From the NCBI RefSeq assembly GCF_000378625.1, contig NZ_KB905162.1:1-64000 (forward strand): a DNA stretch of 64,000 nt, written 5' to 3'. Shown piece after piece: positions 38,725-47,615 of the stretch. The first letter of the stretch is position 1, and the number at the start of each line of letters is the position of its first letter. The stretch comes from Colwellia piezophila ATCC BAA-637 (GTDB taxonomy: Bacteria > Pseudomonadota > Gammaproteobacteria > Enterobacterales > Alteromonadaceae). The notes beneath the pieces were generated by a model. It was given only the letters and a program-made list of their open reading frames with translations. It was not told the origin of the DNA and searched no databases. The translations under genes were made by a program, and so were the position numbers.

Positions 38725-39711
38725 ATGAAATTTATTAGAATCAAATTATGGTTAATACTACTTTATTTGAGTGTAGGCATAACTCAAGCTTCCGCGTTTG
38801 AAACGGTTAATTCGGATGATGTTTTTACTCAGAAAGATATTAATAAAAGTATCAAGGGTGTTATTGATGTATTGGAAAATCACTACCTTTTTCCTGAAAA
38901 ATCTAAACTAATCGTTAACAAATTAAAATATAAGCTAGCGTTGAATGAATTCAATCAAATAGATGACTTAGGAGCCTTTATTAACGAGTTAGGCGTACTT
39001 ATTCGTAATGTAAGTGGTGATAGTTATTTAGATGTTATACAAACAAACCCTCGCGTTATCATTGGTCACTTACCTATTCTTAGTACAAAAAACCACCAGG
39101 ATGACTTTGGCTTTGAAAAAATAGAAATACTTTCAGGTAATATAGGGTATTTGAAGTTAAATTATTTCTACCAAAATGTAGGCGCTGAATTGAAGGCAGA
39201 TCAGGCATTTGGCTACTTGTCTGGAACTGATGCTATGATTATTGACTTACGTGATGTCGAAGGTGATTCAATATCTCTTGCACAATATATGATGGGATTT
39301 TTTGTCAAACCCAATACAACACTATCTAACGTACTCTACAACAGGCAAGAAAATACTGAAATATTAAAGTCTTCTAAAAAATTAGGCTTTGCTCATTTTA
39401 AGCAAGATTACCCTGTTTATATACTTACCTCTGCTTTTGTTTTTGGTACTGGCGAATTTTTTAGCTACACACTAAAGAGTTTAAAAAAAGCCGTTATTGT
39501 TGGTGAAAGAACGATGGGCGTTGCGTTGATATCTAAAAAGCATAAAGTAAATGAGTTCATCAGTATTAATATGCCAATCGCCTTTCCTACACATCCTGTA
39601 ACGAACACTAATTGGGAGCAGGAAGGTGTAGTTCCTGACGTTTATGTTGAGGCTAACCTCAGTTTTGATACAGCATATAAGTTAGCTAAAGAACACTTAG
39701 GATTATTTTAG
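38725..39711 (+). CDS. S41 peptidase-like exported protein, catalytic Ser missing
   Basis: A 328-residue protein with a signal peptide (WLILLYLSVGITQASA). The N-terminal helical domain (about 35-100) and the tail-specific protease core (about 130-320) are of the S41 family: IGYLKLNYFYQN, DAMIIDLRDVEGDS and the C-terminal WEQEGVVPDVYVE. In active members the nucleophile is in a TFSAxEE-type motif; here the matching place reads VFGTGEFF with Gly241 in the serine position. So it is probably a non-catalytic relative, perhaps a binding protein. Confidence 0.82.
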   Translation: MKFIRIKLWLILLYLSVGITQASAFETVNSDDVFTQKDINKSIKGVIDVLENHYLFPEKSKLIVNKLKYKLALNEFNQIDDLGAFINELGVLIRNVSGDSYLDVIQTNPRVIIGHLPILSTKNHQDDFGFEKIEILSGNIGYLKLNYFYQNVGAELKADQAFGYLSGTDAMIIDLRDVEGDSISLAQYMMGFFVKPNTTLSNVLYNRQENTEILKSSKKLGFAHFKQDYPVYILTSAFVFGTGEFFSYTLKSLKKAVIVGERTMGVALISKKHKVNEFISINMPIAFPTHPVTNTNWEQEGVVPDVYVEANLSFDTAYKLAKEHLGLF

Positions 39712-40343
39712 TTGTAATAACCGATGTTAGTCCATCAATTTAGCACGTTAACGACAGCTTTATTAATGAAGCTGACGTTAACGCTTTAGAGCTAGAGGCC
39801 GCTTTGTGGTAGCTAATGACCATAGAACAATGAACTCTTGTAAGTTTATCTTCACCAAAAGCTAACGTCAAAAAAGTGCGCATTGCGGAAGTAACATTTC
39901 AACATTTTGAGTGTTTATCGAGGTCAACTAAGCACCAGTTAGTTGACTTCAGCATGTAGGCAGTCAACTTAATAATCAATGGCATAGCAGACGTTCCAAA
40001 ATTGGTTTTGAGACTAATATCATGATTAAAAAATTAAAATACAGTTATAGAACGAGAACAATTTCTATGACTGCTGCAAGCTCATTGCTGCCAGATGTGT
40101 ATCATCTCAGACCTCTAACTGATGCCATACTGCTGACAGTAACAGTTAAGTTTCTAATGCTCCGTTAGATTATTTCATGGGTGACTGTAAGTTAGATTCA
40201 AACTAAGATTGTCTTAATACTGAGTTGATGTTGGCCCATTTTTGACACTCAAAAATTAATTACCTGAAAGTTTTTCATTTACTTCTATAATTGCTATGAC
40301 TCACCTTTATTTTTATCATTTAATTAGAGCAGGGAATTACGTT
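39712..40343. other. Intergenic region with hairpin
   Basis: About 630 bases without a convincing gene. The palindromic hairpin copy 2 lies at 39746-39783; nothing else was recognised. Confidence 0.45.
39746..39783. repeat. Palindromic hairpin, copy 2
   Basis: CGTTAACG-a-CAGCTT, loop TATTAATG, then AAGCTG-a-CGTTAACG. Read against the reverse complement of 37782-37817 the loop and flanks match (TATTA[G/A]TG), and stem differences are compensatory. Confidence 0.8.
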
Positions 40344-40916
40344 ATGAGTTCTTTATCAGCATCAACCTCTTCTCGTCCAGACTTAGACTGGAGCCAATTA
40401 AAAGAAACTATCATAATGCTTAATTTGGCAGTGACTCAAATTGATCAATCTATGAATGAGGGTAACTCTTCTGTTTCGACTTTATCTACATCATTTACCG
40501 GGCTTGCAACAAATTTAAGTGATATTCAGAGCTCTATTGAACAATTAAGTCAAAAAAATGAAAGTAGTGAAAAAATGAAGTTGATTATCCAAGGCTCTAC
40601 GTCGACTGCTTTGGATAAAGTAAATTCAGCAATAATTGCCTTTCAATTTTACGATAAACTAAACCAAAGATTAGATCATGTTAGTGGCAGTCTTAGCTCT
40701 TTAACAGCGCTTATTAGTAACCCCGAAAAATTATATTCACCTTTAGCTTGGCAAGGGTTACAAGAAACTATCCGTAGCAAATATACTATGGAAGAAGAGC
40801 GTCGAATGTTTGATAAGGTTATCTCCGGAGTGCCTATTGAAGAAGCATTAATTGAATTTAACCTAGAGATGGCAAACAAGAGTGATTCCGAAGAAGATGA
40901 AATCGAGTTATTCTAG
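40344..40916 (+). CDS. Hypothetical coiled-coil protein, CheZ-like in parts
   Basis: A 190-residue cytoplasmic protein, mostly helical. ATG 40344 (MSSLSAST) is chosen over an earlier ATG since GCAGGG is upstream. A conserved-looking block AFQFYDKLNQRLDHVSGSLSSL near residue 105 resembles the phosphatase helix region of CheZ-like proteins, and the C terminus is acidic (SEEDEIELF). Similar proteins in marine gammaproteobacteria are often named chemotaxis proteins; the role is not known. No chemotaxis genes are next to it. Confidence 0.65.
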   Translation: MSSLSASTSSRPDLDWSQLKETIIMLNLAVTQIDQSMNEGNSSVSTLSTSFTGLATNLSDIQSSIEQLSQKNESSEKMKLIIQGSTSTALDKVNSAIIAFQFYDKLNQRLDHVSGSLSSLTALISNPEKLYSPLAWQGLQETIRSKYTMEEERRMFDKVISGVPIEEALIEFNLEMANKSDSEEDEIELF

Positions 40917-41277
40917 ATTGAAGCTATTGATTGAAATGTAGCTCTATTTTGCCAAATCCCGTTGCAACTTAAATGTAAAACTGCGCGATTACAGCATCGA
41001 TGATTAGCTCATACTTGTTGACAACAACTCTCCTTTAAAGGGTAGTGCCTACCACTTTATATTCATGCCAAAGCAATATTGTGACTGTCAGCAATGGTGG
41101 CTTAGTTCACATTCAGGTTGAACGACTCATTGGCAAAATCTATCATCAAAATCCTCATCTTTTTATCTATGGGGAACGTCCGCTATCGGGAAACTGCCAG
41201 AGTCATGTGATTGTTCAGCTATGTCCGCTCTAGATCAAAACATACAAATATTTTCAGTATCAACTTTCAAATGCTAA

Positions 41278-41665
41278 CTTCAGCTAAGTGGTATGAGAAG
41301 TCATTACTTCAGTGAAATAAATGGGGCTAAGTTTATTTCAATGATTTGTCGTGGGGGCGACGACACCCAGAAGAAAGGGGAGACTGCCTCCACTCTTTAT
41401 CTCTTTGGAATCCCTAGGAGCTACTAAAAAATGTATCCCTCAATTCACTCAAGTGTATTCGACGTTCTTTCAAGTAAAGGCGCTGATGACGAAGACTGCC
41501 GCTTTTCATGGACGACTTTAAGTAATAAATAACGCAGGTATTGACTGTAAAAACACAATTGATGATTTATGTTTTCACTGAGTGGGCGCCGCAGGGGTTC
41601 CAAGGGGAGGCACGGCGGTACGTCGCCCCTTGGGTGTTGTCGCCACAGCGATGCCAAACAGAGGG
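41278..41665. repeat. Family A dispersed repeat, full copy
   Basis: The left flank 41281-41348 is nearly the same as 22107-22170. The left end is TTTGTCGTGGGGGCGACGAC; the right end is CGCCCCTTGGGTGTTGTCGC then CACAGCGATG. The inner right arm GGGGTTCCAAGGGGAGG is intact. Open frames in it are artefacts. Confidence 0.85.
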
Positions 41666-41938
41666 TAAAACAACTTCTTATCAATTGATTATACTAAAGG
41701 TTGATATCGCCACCACACGTCAAGTCGGCAAGAATACTCAAGCTAAATCGGCATGCCATAGGTAAAAAAATGGCGTTTATATTGGCTATTTTAGCTGTTT
41801 TTATACTCAGGCCATAATTGAGTTAATATTATGTTACATGTTGTGAATTTAATACGTTCACTAAGCCATTTTTAATGTGTATATTACTGCAAACTATTGA
41901 TTAATAATGATCTTAAAGTGTGTATCACAAGGATAATA

Positions 41939-44857
41939 ATGAGAAAAAACAACGTTACTTTAATCGCAACTTTAGTTGCCGCTGTATTAGGTGTTAGTAC
42001 ACTTAGCGGTTGCAATACCACAGAGTCTACAGCTAACACTCAATCAGTATTAGCTAACTCGCTATTAGCCAACCAAACGGTGATTAAAAGTCAAAATGAT
42101 CAACGTCTTTACCGTTATGTAGAGCTCGATAATGGCTTAAAAGTAATACTCGTTTCTGACAGTAGCGCTGATAAATCTGCTGCATCAATGGATGTACATA
42201 TAGGTCACATGGCTGATCCTGAAGATCGTGAAGGTCTTGCCCATTTCTTAGAACATATGTTGTTTTTAGGTACTGATAAATACCCTAAAGTGGGTGAATA
42301 CAATGAATATTTAAAAGCGAATGGCGGTTGGTCAAACGCAGGAACAGGCCAAGAGCATACCAATTATTTTTTCCAAGTAAATCAAGACTCCTTAAAAGAA
42401 GCCACCGACCGTTTTGCGCAATTCTTTATCTCGCCTAGTTTAGATAAGCAATACGTAGACCGTGAAAAAAATGCGGTTCACTCTGAATACAGCATGAAGA
42501 TTAAAGATGATGCTCGCCGTATCAGAGAAGTATTAAAAGATACGCGCAACCCAGCACATCCATCAAGTCAATTCTCGGTAGGTAATTTAGATACCTTAGC
42601 GGATCGCGAAAATGATCTACTTATTGATGACTTAAAAGCACTTTATAAAGAGAATTATACTGCCAGTCGTATGTCACTTTCATTAGTGGGCCGTGAAGAT
42701 CTAGACACATTAGAAAAATGGGCGCGTGAAATGTTTTCAGCGATTCCAAATAATGGTTCAAAGTCTACACCGGTAACGATGAAGCCCTATTTAGCGGAGC
42801 AGTTAGGCGTACAAATTAATATAGAGCCAATGAAAGATACACGAAAGCTAACCTTGGCATTTCCTGTTACTAAGTCAACTCAGTATTTTGAAGAGAAGCC
42901 ACTGAGACTTATCTCGTCTTTACTGGGTCAAGAAGGCAAAGGCAGTTTATATAGCCATCTTAAAAACCAAGGCTTAATCGAATCTTTAGGTACAGGCGCT
43001 TATGGTCCTGATGATTTTGACCGCGTTAGCATAACTATGACACTGACACCTAAAGGTCTAGCTGATTATAAACAAGTTACTGAAGCGGTATTTTCTTATT
43101 TAGCACTGTTATCAAATGAGAAATACAACCAAGCGTACTTTAAAGAACAAGCCGCTATTTCAAAAAATAGCTTTGATTTTTTAGAAAAACAGGGTGCTGC
43201 AGATACGGCTAGTCACCTTTCGCGACAGTTACAGTACTTTTCACCAAAAAATATTTTAAATGAAGGCTATTTGTATAATGACTATTCTCATCAATTAGTG
43301 ACTGAATATTTGGCGCAGTTAACACCTGAGAATATGCGCTTAGTATTAGTTGCTAAAGGTTTAACAACGGATAAAGTTCAGCCTGAATATAATACGCCTT
43401 ATTCCATGACTAAAATCAGTTCAGAAGACATTAGTCGTTATCAATCACCTAAAACGATTGATGCCTTTTCGTTGCCTGCGCCTAACCCGTTTATTGCTAC
43501 TAACCTAACAATGAAGAAAATAGAGTCAGATGTAAACAAGCCAGTGGTTGTTTTTGAAAAATCAGGTTTTACCTTGTGGCACAAGCAAGACACTGAGTTT
43601 AAAGTGCCTAAAGCCTCTGTTAACGTACAGATATATTCTGACCAAGCAGGAAAAGATGTTTTATCTCGTGCTCAAAACTATCTTTACAGTGCGTTATTAA
43701 AAGACAGTTTAAATGAGTTTGGTTATCCGGCTAAAGAAGCTGGATTATACTATAACGTTTGGTCTACTAGTGCAGGAATGGGCTTTGGCGTAAATGGCTA
43801 TGATGAAAAACAAGCCATGCTGTTAAGTACTATTAATAAACGTATTCGACATTTGGATATTGATGACGCGGCTTTTAATTTACACAAAGCTCGCTTAGTA
43901 CGACAATGGAATAATGCTAAATTTGATCGCCCATACAGCCAAGCACGGGCAGCGTTAAGACAAATACAGCGTACTAAAACCTATTCAGCTAAAGCATTAG
44001 CCAGTGCACTTTCAACGGTAACACCAAAACATCTAGCGCAATATATTAACGATTTCCATAAGGCGATTGAAGTTGAAGTATTGGTTCACGGTAATATGCT
44101 AAAAGCAGAGTCTGTTCAAATGGGCAAAACGCTTTATGCGCTTAATATGACAAACTCTACCGCTAAAGAACGTGCTAATAAAGTTGTTAAGTTAAACAAG
44201 ACCAGTCATGAATTGATTCAAGACATAGTAGTAGACCATAACGATTCAACCATCGTTGAAAGCTACATTAGTAATGATGATTCATTTGAAAATCGCGCTA
44301 AATATGGTTTGTTTGGTAGCATGATTAGCGCTCCTTTCTTTAAATCTCTGCGTACCGATCAGCAACTTGGCTATATTGTCAGTGGTCGAAATACCAAGTT
44401 ACAAAATCTACCGGGTTTGTCCTTTTTAGTTCAATCACCTAAAGCGGGTCCGGTTGAATTAAAACGCCGTATCGATCAATTCATGACTGATTTCAAAGGG
44501 TCATTAAATGAGATGACCGCTGAAAAATTTGATGAATACAAACAAGGGCTGATTAAAGATTTACAAGCCAAAGATAAAAACTTAAATGAGCGTACACGAC
44601 ATTACTGGTCAGAAATTAATGACAAGATGTTTAATTTTAATAGCAAAGAAAAAATTGTTGCTGAAGTTGAAAAATTAACCCATAACGATATGAAAGCGTT
44701 TTTCTCTTCAGTAATTGAGAAAATTCAACCTATTATTGTGCGAAGCTTTGGTACGGCCCATCAAGGTGATGAAGATTACAAAAAAGCTTTAAAAGACAAG
44801 AGCATTTGTCGCACTGAACCGTGTTTTACTAATGAACTTGAAAAGGTTGTCAGATAA
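41939..44857 (+). CDS. M16 family zinc peptidase, lipoprotein
   Basis: A 972-residue pitrilysin/insulysin-type peptidase. ATG 41939 is chosen because AAGGA precedes it and a lipoprotein signal follows (LIATLVAAVLGVSTLSGC, lipobox LSGC). The inverted zinc motif HFLEH is at residues 102-106, with the third ligand in NAVHSEYSM about 75 residues later. Four M16 lobes fit the length. It would be anchored in the periplasm or outer membrane and degrade peptides. C-terminal lobes have RTDQQLGYIVSGR, the typical substrate-binding Arg/Tyr motif. The frame is intact. Confidence 0.94.
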   Translation: MRKNNVTLIATLVAAVLGVSTLSGCNTTESTANTQSVLANSLLANQTVIKSQNDQRLYRYVELDNGLKVILVSDSSADKSAASMDVHIGHMADPEDREGLAHFLEHMLFLGTDKYPKVGEYNEYLKANGGWSNAGTGQEHTNYFFQVNQDSLKEATDRFAQFFISPSLDKQYVDREKNAVHSEYSMKIKDDARRIREVLKDTRNPAHPSSQFSVGNLDTLADRENDLLIDDLKALYKENYTASRMSLSLVGREDLDTLEKWAREMFSAIPNNGSKSTPVTMKPYLAEQLGVQINIEPMKDTRKLTLAFPVTKSTQYFEEKPLRLISSLLGQEGKGSLYSHLKNQGLIESLGTGAYGPDDFDRVSITMTLTPKGLADYKQVTEAVFSYLALLSNEKYNQAYFKEQAAISKNSFDFLEKQGAADTASHLSRQLQYFSPKNILNEGYLYNDYSHQLVTEYLAQLTPENMRLVLVAKGLTTDKVQPEYNTPYSMTKISSEDISRYQSPKTIDAFSLPAPNPFIATNLTMKKIESDVNKPVVVFEKSGFTLWHKQDTEFKVPKASVNVQIYSDQAGKDVLSRAQNYLYSALLKDSLNEFGYPAKEAGLYYNVWSTSAGMGFGVNGYDEKQAMLLSTINKRIRHLDIDDAAFNLHKARLVRQWNNAKFDRPYSQARAALRQIQRTKTYSAKALASALSTVTPKHLAQYINDFHKAIEVEVLVHGNMLKAESVQMGKTLYALNMTNSTAKERANKVVKLNKTSHELIQDIVVDHNDSTIVESYISNDDSFENRAKYGLFGSMISAPFFKSLRTDQQLGYIVSGRNTKLQNLPGLSFLVQSPKAGPVELKRRIDQFMTDFKGSLNEMTAEKFDEYKQGLIKDLQAKDKNLNERTRHYWSEINDKMFNFNSKEKIVAEVEKLTHNDMKAFFSSVIEKIQPIIVRSFGTAHQGDEDYKKALKDKSICRTEPCFTNELEKVVR

Positions 44858-44946
44858 TTATTATTGTCTAATTAAGTGAATGTTGAAATGTTTAATACAT
44901 TGCTTAATAAGTTGAATAATAAGTAAATTCACTTGTTTACTTGCTC

Positions 44947-44977
44947 AAAAAGGCCTCATTGTTTGAGGCCTTTTTTT
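44947..44977 (+). terminator. Rho-independent terminator of the M16 gene
   Basis: AAAAAGGCCTC, 7-base loop, GAGGCCTTTTTTT: an 11-bp stem with a T-run, 90 bases after the stop. Confidence 0.95.
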
Positions 44978-45040
44978 GTTCTTAACCTTATCCATAAATA
45001 TGCCGTAACTGTGTTTACAAGCTACGTTCAATGGTATTGT

Positions 45041-45057
45041 GCTACCCATAATAACTT
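45041..45057 (+). repeat. RAYT-associated motif (partial)
   Basis: GCTACCCATAATAACTT, the right part of the motif with one change. Confidence 0.75.
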
Positions 45058-45079
45058 GGTGGTAATTAGTGGGCATCCA

Positions 45080-45295
45080 TCAGTATCTGACCGAATTTAT
45101 TATCAAAGCCTGCACAATAAAGAGTTCACCTTGACCGCTTAATGGAATGTTTTGTGGTTTTCTTATAGTGGCTTCAATCTTTGCTAATAATCCCTGCACT
45201 TTAATTTTATAATTAGACTGTTCTAACAAAGGTTCAATTCGCCACCTCGTGCGTGAATTTTTTACATCTGCTTCTGTCTCTGATGATACAATCAA
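45080..45295 (-). pseudogene. Fragment of a retropepsin-like protease gene
   Basis: The minus strand reads IEPLLEQSNYKIKVQGLLAK then PLSGQGELFIVQALI. It aligns with LEPLLMEPNFKVKAQALYKK then ALSRQGAHFIVQATI of the gene at 22795. The fragment stops just before the catalytic DTG motif and has no proper N terminus. It is a remnant of a paralogue. Confidence 0.8.
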
Positions 45296-45356
45296 TTTAT
45301 ATAGATAAAACCTAGCTAATCAATACTATTAGTTGGTAAATAACAAGGTTACTCCA

Positions 45357-46361
45357 GTGGAATATAAAGAAATTGAATTTAAAAAGATCACTATTGATCA
45401 CTTAACATGCCAGTCTTGTAGTTCTAAGCAGCATAGAGTTATTGGAAAACTGACTTATCTGTATTTTTTTATAGAAAGCATACCCTTTGTCCCGGTTAAA
45501 AAGTCCATCAATATCGTCTGTGATAATTGTGATAGCGCTTTTGATGTCGACTCACTTTCATCGTCTGCCTATAAAACACTTAGCAAAAAACTATTCAAAT
45601 TCTATGCCCTGATCCCCATGTATACCGGCGTTATTATGATTTTACTGGCGTTGTCTTATTGGCAGTATGATAAATATCAGGTCAATATACTCAGTAAAGA
45701 ATATATTGAAAGCCCTAAAGTTAATGATTTTTATTATATTAATCAAACGAGTATTAACGATAAAATACCACCCAATAAAAAGTATGTCTTGGGCAAGGTG
45801 GTCAGCCTTACTCCTAACACCGTTTCTTTAGTGTTTTCGCGTTATCTTTTTGAAAACAAGTCCTCTTTAGCAAATGACATACAAGGTGCCAAGGTCATAG
45901 ATGCCGAGTATTTCAATAAAAAGCATCATGTATTTACCCGCGAAAAACTGATTAACTTCTATCAAAACGAGACGGTATTATTGGTGCTACGTCCGAAAAA
46001 CTCAAAGTTGTTTGGCACCATAGTACTGACAAGCAATATCAGTGTTAATAGGCAGGAAAAAGGTTATCGTGAAAATAGAATAGGTTTATCTTTTATGTTA
46101 GATGCTGATAATAAAGCAAGTTTAGAAGACGCCGAAAGATTTTTCTTGGAATCTGCCAATAAAGGTTATGTTCAAGGCCAACTTAATTTAGCTCGTTTGT
46201 ATCTTGACACCAATAAAATAAACCTAGCATTAGAGTGGTCAAAAATAGCAGCATTAAAAGGTTATGATTTGGCGATAGAATTTTATACTCAACACTGTAG
46301 TTCTAGTGAAGATTGCGATGTAGCCGCCTTTAATGCAGAACTCATCGAAGCAGGATTTTAA
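45357..46361 (+). CDS. Zinc-ribbon, single-TM, Sel1-repeat protein (paralogue 1)
   Basis: About 334 residues. The N-terminal zinc ribbon has two CxxC pairs (LTCQSCSSKQH and IVCDNCDSA), then a membrane segment (YTGVIMILLALSYW), a conserved block beginning YIESPKVNDFYYI, and C-terminal Sel1/TPR-like repeats (AERFFLESANKGYVQGQLNL). GTG 45357 is preferred since AAGG lies 8 bases before it; TTG 45333 is the longer alternative. The function is unknown. The paralogue at 61837 has the same layout; both are bounded by RAYT-type motifs. Confidence 0.78.
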   Translation: MEYKEIEFKKITIDHLTCQSCSSKQHRVIGKLTYLYFFIESIPFVPVKKSINIVCDNCDSAFDVDSLSSSAYKTLSKKLFKFYALIPMYTGVIMILLALSYWQYDKYQVNILSKEYIESPKVNDFYYINQTSINDKIPPNKKYVLGKVVSLTPNTVSLVFSRYLFENKSSLANDIQGAKVIDAEYFNKKHHVFTREKLINFYQNETVLLVLRPKNSKLFGTIVLTSNISVNRQEKGYRENRIGLSFMLDADNKASLEDAERFFLESANKGYVQGQLNLARLYLDTNKINLALEWSKIAALKGYDLAIEFYTQHCSSSEDCDVAAFNAELIEAGF

Positions 46362-46386
46362 TTAACAGGGCAATAAAAAGTAACTT

Positions 46387-46413
46387 AACTTATTAGGCTA
46401 CCCATAATAACTT
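46387..46413 (+). repeat. RAYT-associated motif
   Basis: TATTAGGCTACCCATAATA, two changes from the common form, 26 bases after the zinc-ribbon/Sel1 gene. Confidence 0.8.
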
Positions 46414-46438
46414 TTGTCTATTTAAATCAATATACATA

Positions 46439-46460
46439 ATCAAGGGTCAGAATCCTTGAT
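46439..46460. repeat. ATCAAGG palindrome
   Basis: ATCAAGG, 8 bases, CCTTGAT. Related units are at 47171-47193 and 59965-59987. Confidence 0.7.
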
Positions 46461-46587
46461 TTATTCTCTTCTAAGTAACATGAAATTAAGTTGTTGATTT
46501 ATAAGCAAAGCACAAAAGTATAAACACCGTCATATTCGAAGTCTCTGATCGAAGATCCATTGTCTCCGTTACACATTCTAACTTAGC

Positions 46588-46665
46588 AAACGTTCGGGCG
46601 TAAACACCCTCCTACAGTGTGTGCCTGTAGGAGCTGGCTTTAGCCGCGAACATTGCTAGATTCAG
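46588..46665. repeat. REP-like sequence
   Basis: CGGGCGTAAACACCCTCC, then CTGTAGGAGCTGGCTTTAGC and CGCGAA; CCTACAG/CTGTAGG pair. The TGTAGGAGC...GCCGCGAA form resembles REP sequences of pseudomonads and marine gammaproteobacteria. Confidence 0.65.
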
Positions 46666-46689
46666 GAGAATGTGCGTCAGGATAATATG

Positions 46690-47000
46690 CGTCAAGATAA
46701 TTGCTCCTGCATTATCTTCATAAGGTACGTCCTGTACCGTCTGCATTGTCTAATAAGTGCCACCCATGACATAAGGCACAAGCGCGAATAAATTCCCGCC
46801 TACGGGAGTGACGGTTAATAGGTTTGGTGGACTTGCGGATAAAAATGTTACTAGTAGATGGTTGGGGCGCAGCCGCTGATTTGCTAATAAGTCACATCCA
46901 TATGACGTCTGCATTGTCTAATAAGCTACATCCATGCAGCGTCATGATGAACACTTTCATTCATTTCAGTGTTTGTTCAAGCAGAATTGGTGCTTGTTGG
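46690..47000. repeat. Family A repeat interior, fragments
   Basis: GTCTAATAAGCTACATCCA, CATGCAGCGTCATGATGAAC and TTTGTTCAAGCAGA are shared with the interiors of the copies at 13777, 22104 and 63022. Both terminal inverted repeats are missing, and segments are repeated within the stretch. The region 46362-47615 holds no intact gene. Confidence 0.65.
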
Positions 47001-47060
47001 TCGCGTGTTATTTTTAACTGTCATTCCCGAAGTGATTTTTGGTCAATTTAGAAAAAAGGA

Positions 47061-47092
47061 TGGATCCTCGACTAAGCCAGCTCGAGGATGAC
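47061..47092. repeat. REP-like palindrome, third copy
   Basis: TGGATCCTCGA, spacer, TCGAGGATGAC: same family as the hairpins at 4821 and 5125, with compensating stem changes (CCCCGA to CCTCGA and CGGGG to CGAGG). Confidence 0.8.
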
Positions 47093-47170
47093 AATAGTTA
47101 ACTAATCAGCCGTGCCAAATATTCCTATTCCTATTCCCATCTCAGCAATTCAATCTCCAACTAGCAAATA

Positions 47171-47193
47171 ATCAAGAGGTCTGACCCCTTGAT
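47171..47193. repeat. ATCAAGG palindrome
   Basis: ATCAAGAGG, TCTGA, CCCCTTGAT; one mismatch in the stem. Same family as 46439 and 59965. Confidence 0.7.
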
Positions 47194-47234
47194 TTGTAGT
47201 GTTCAAAAAATAAACAGCTTTAACACCAACCCCC

Positions 47235-47306
47235 TTCAAAAGCACTGAAAAAGCAATTGTTTGAAAAATAATTGCAAAAATACGTTTGAATAGGCCCATT
47301 ACGACG
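47235..47306 (+). promoter_or_regulatory. Conserved upstream element, copy 1
   Basis: TTCAAAAGCACTGAAAAA near the left and ACGTTTGAATAGGCCCATTA then CGACG at the right align with the copies at 48657 and 49925. It lies 309 bases before the alpha/beta hydrolase. Between them is an AAGGA ribosome site and ATG at 47396 opening only 11 codons, which looks like the start of a lost gene. Confidence 0.7.
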
Positions 47307-47615
47307 TAAATTTCCTACATTCGTCTAAAGTCCATACCTCAAATTACCCAAAATTAAGATGTATGACATGAAAGAGCAATTTAAGGAAACACACTATGTC
47401 TAGTTTATTCGCGGCATGTTTCTTACCATAAACGTTTACACCATGAATACTGAAACCTATTTGGCTAAATCAATGCCAACGATTTTACTTAAATTCATAT
47501 GAATTCTCCTTTAATGTTTGACTGTTTGCACTTTCAATATGGCACATCGGTGCTCATTAAATGGGGAGTCCATATCATTCCTTAGCAGGAATCAAAGCAA
47601 TAAGGAACCTAATAT

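Noticed and set aside
37782-39783. Integron attC sites
   Set aside because: The hairpins have TAAC/GTTA edges, but at 36-38 bases they are shorter than attC sites, no integrase or cassette array is visible, and the two are in opposite orientation.
41445-41765. Open frames in the family A copy
   Set aside because: Same reason: Arg/Pro-rich translations of the inverted ends, on both strands, without ribosome sites.
45080-45295. Intact small gene on the minus strand
   Set aside because: Its translation is an internal piece of a retropepsin-like protein without the catalytic motif, so it is a remnant.
46824-47051. 75-codon open frame
   Set aside because: It is made of repeat family A interior and REP sequence; no ribosome site.
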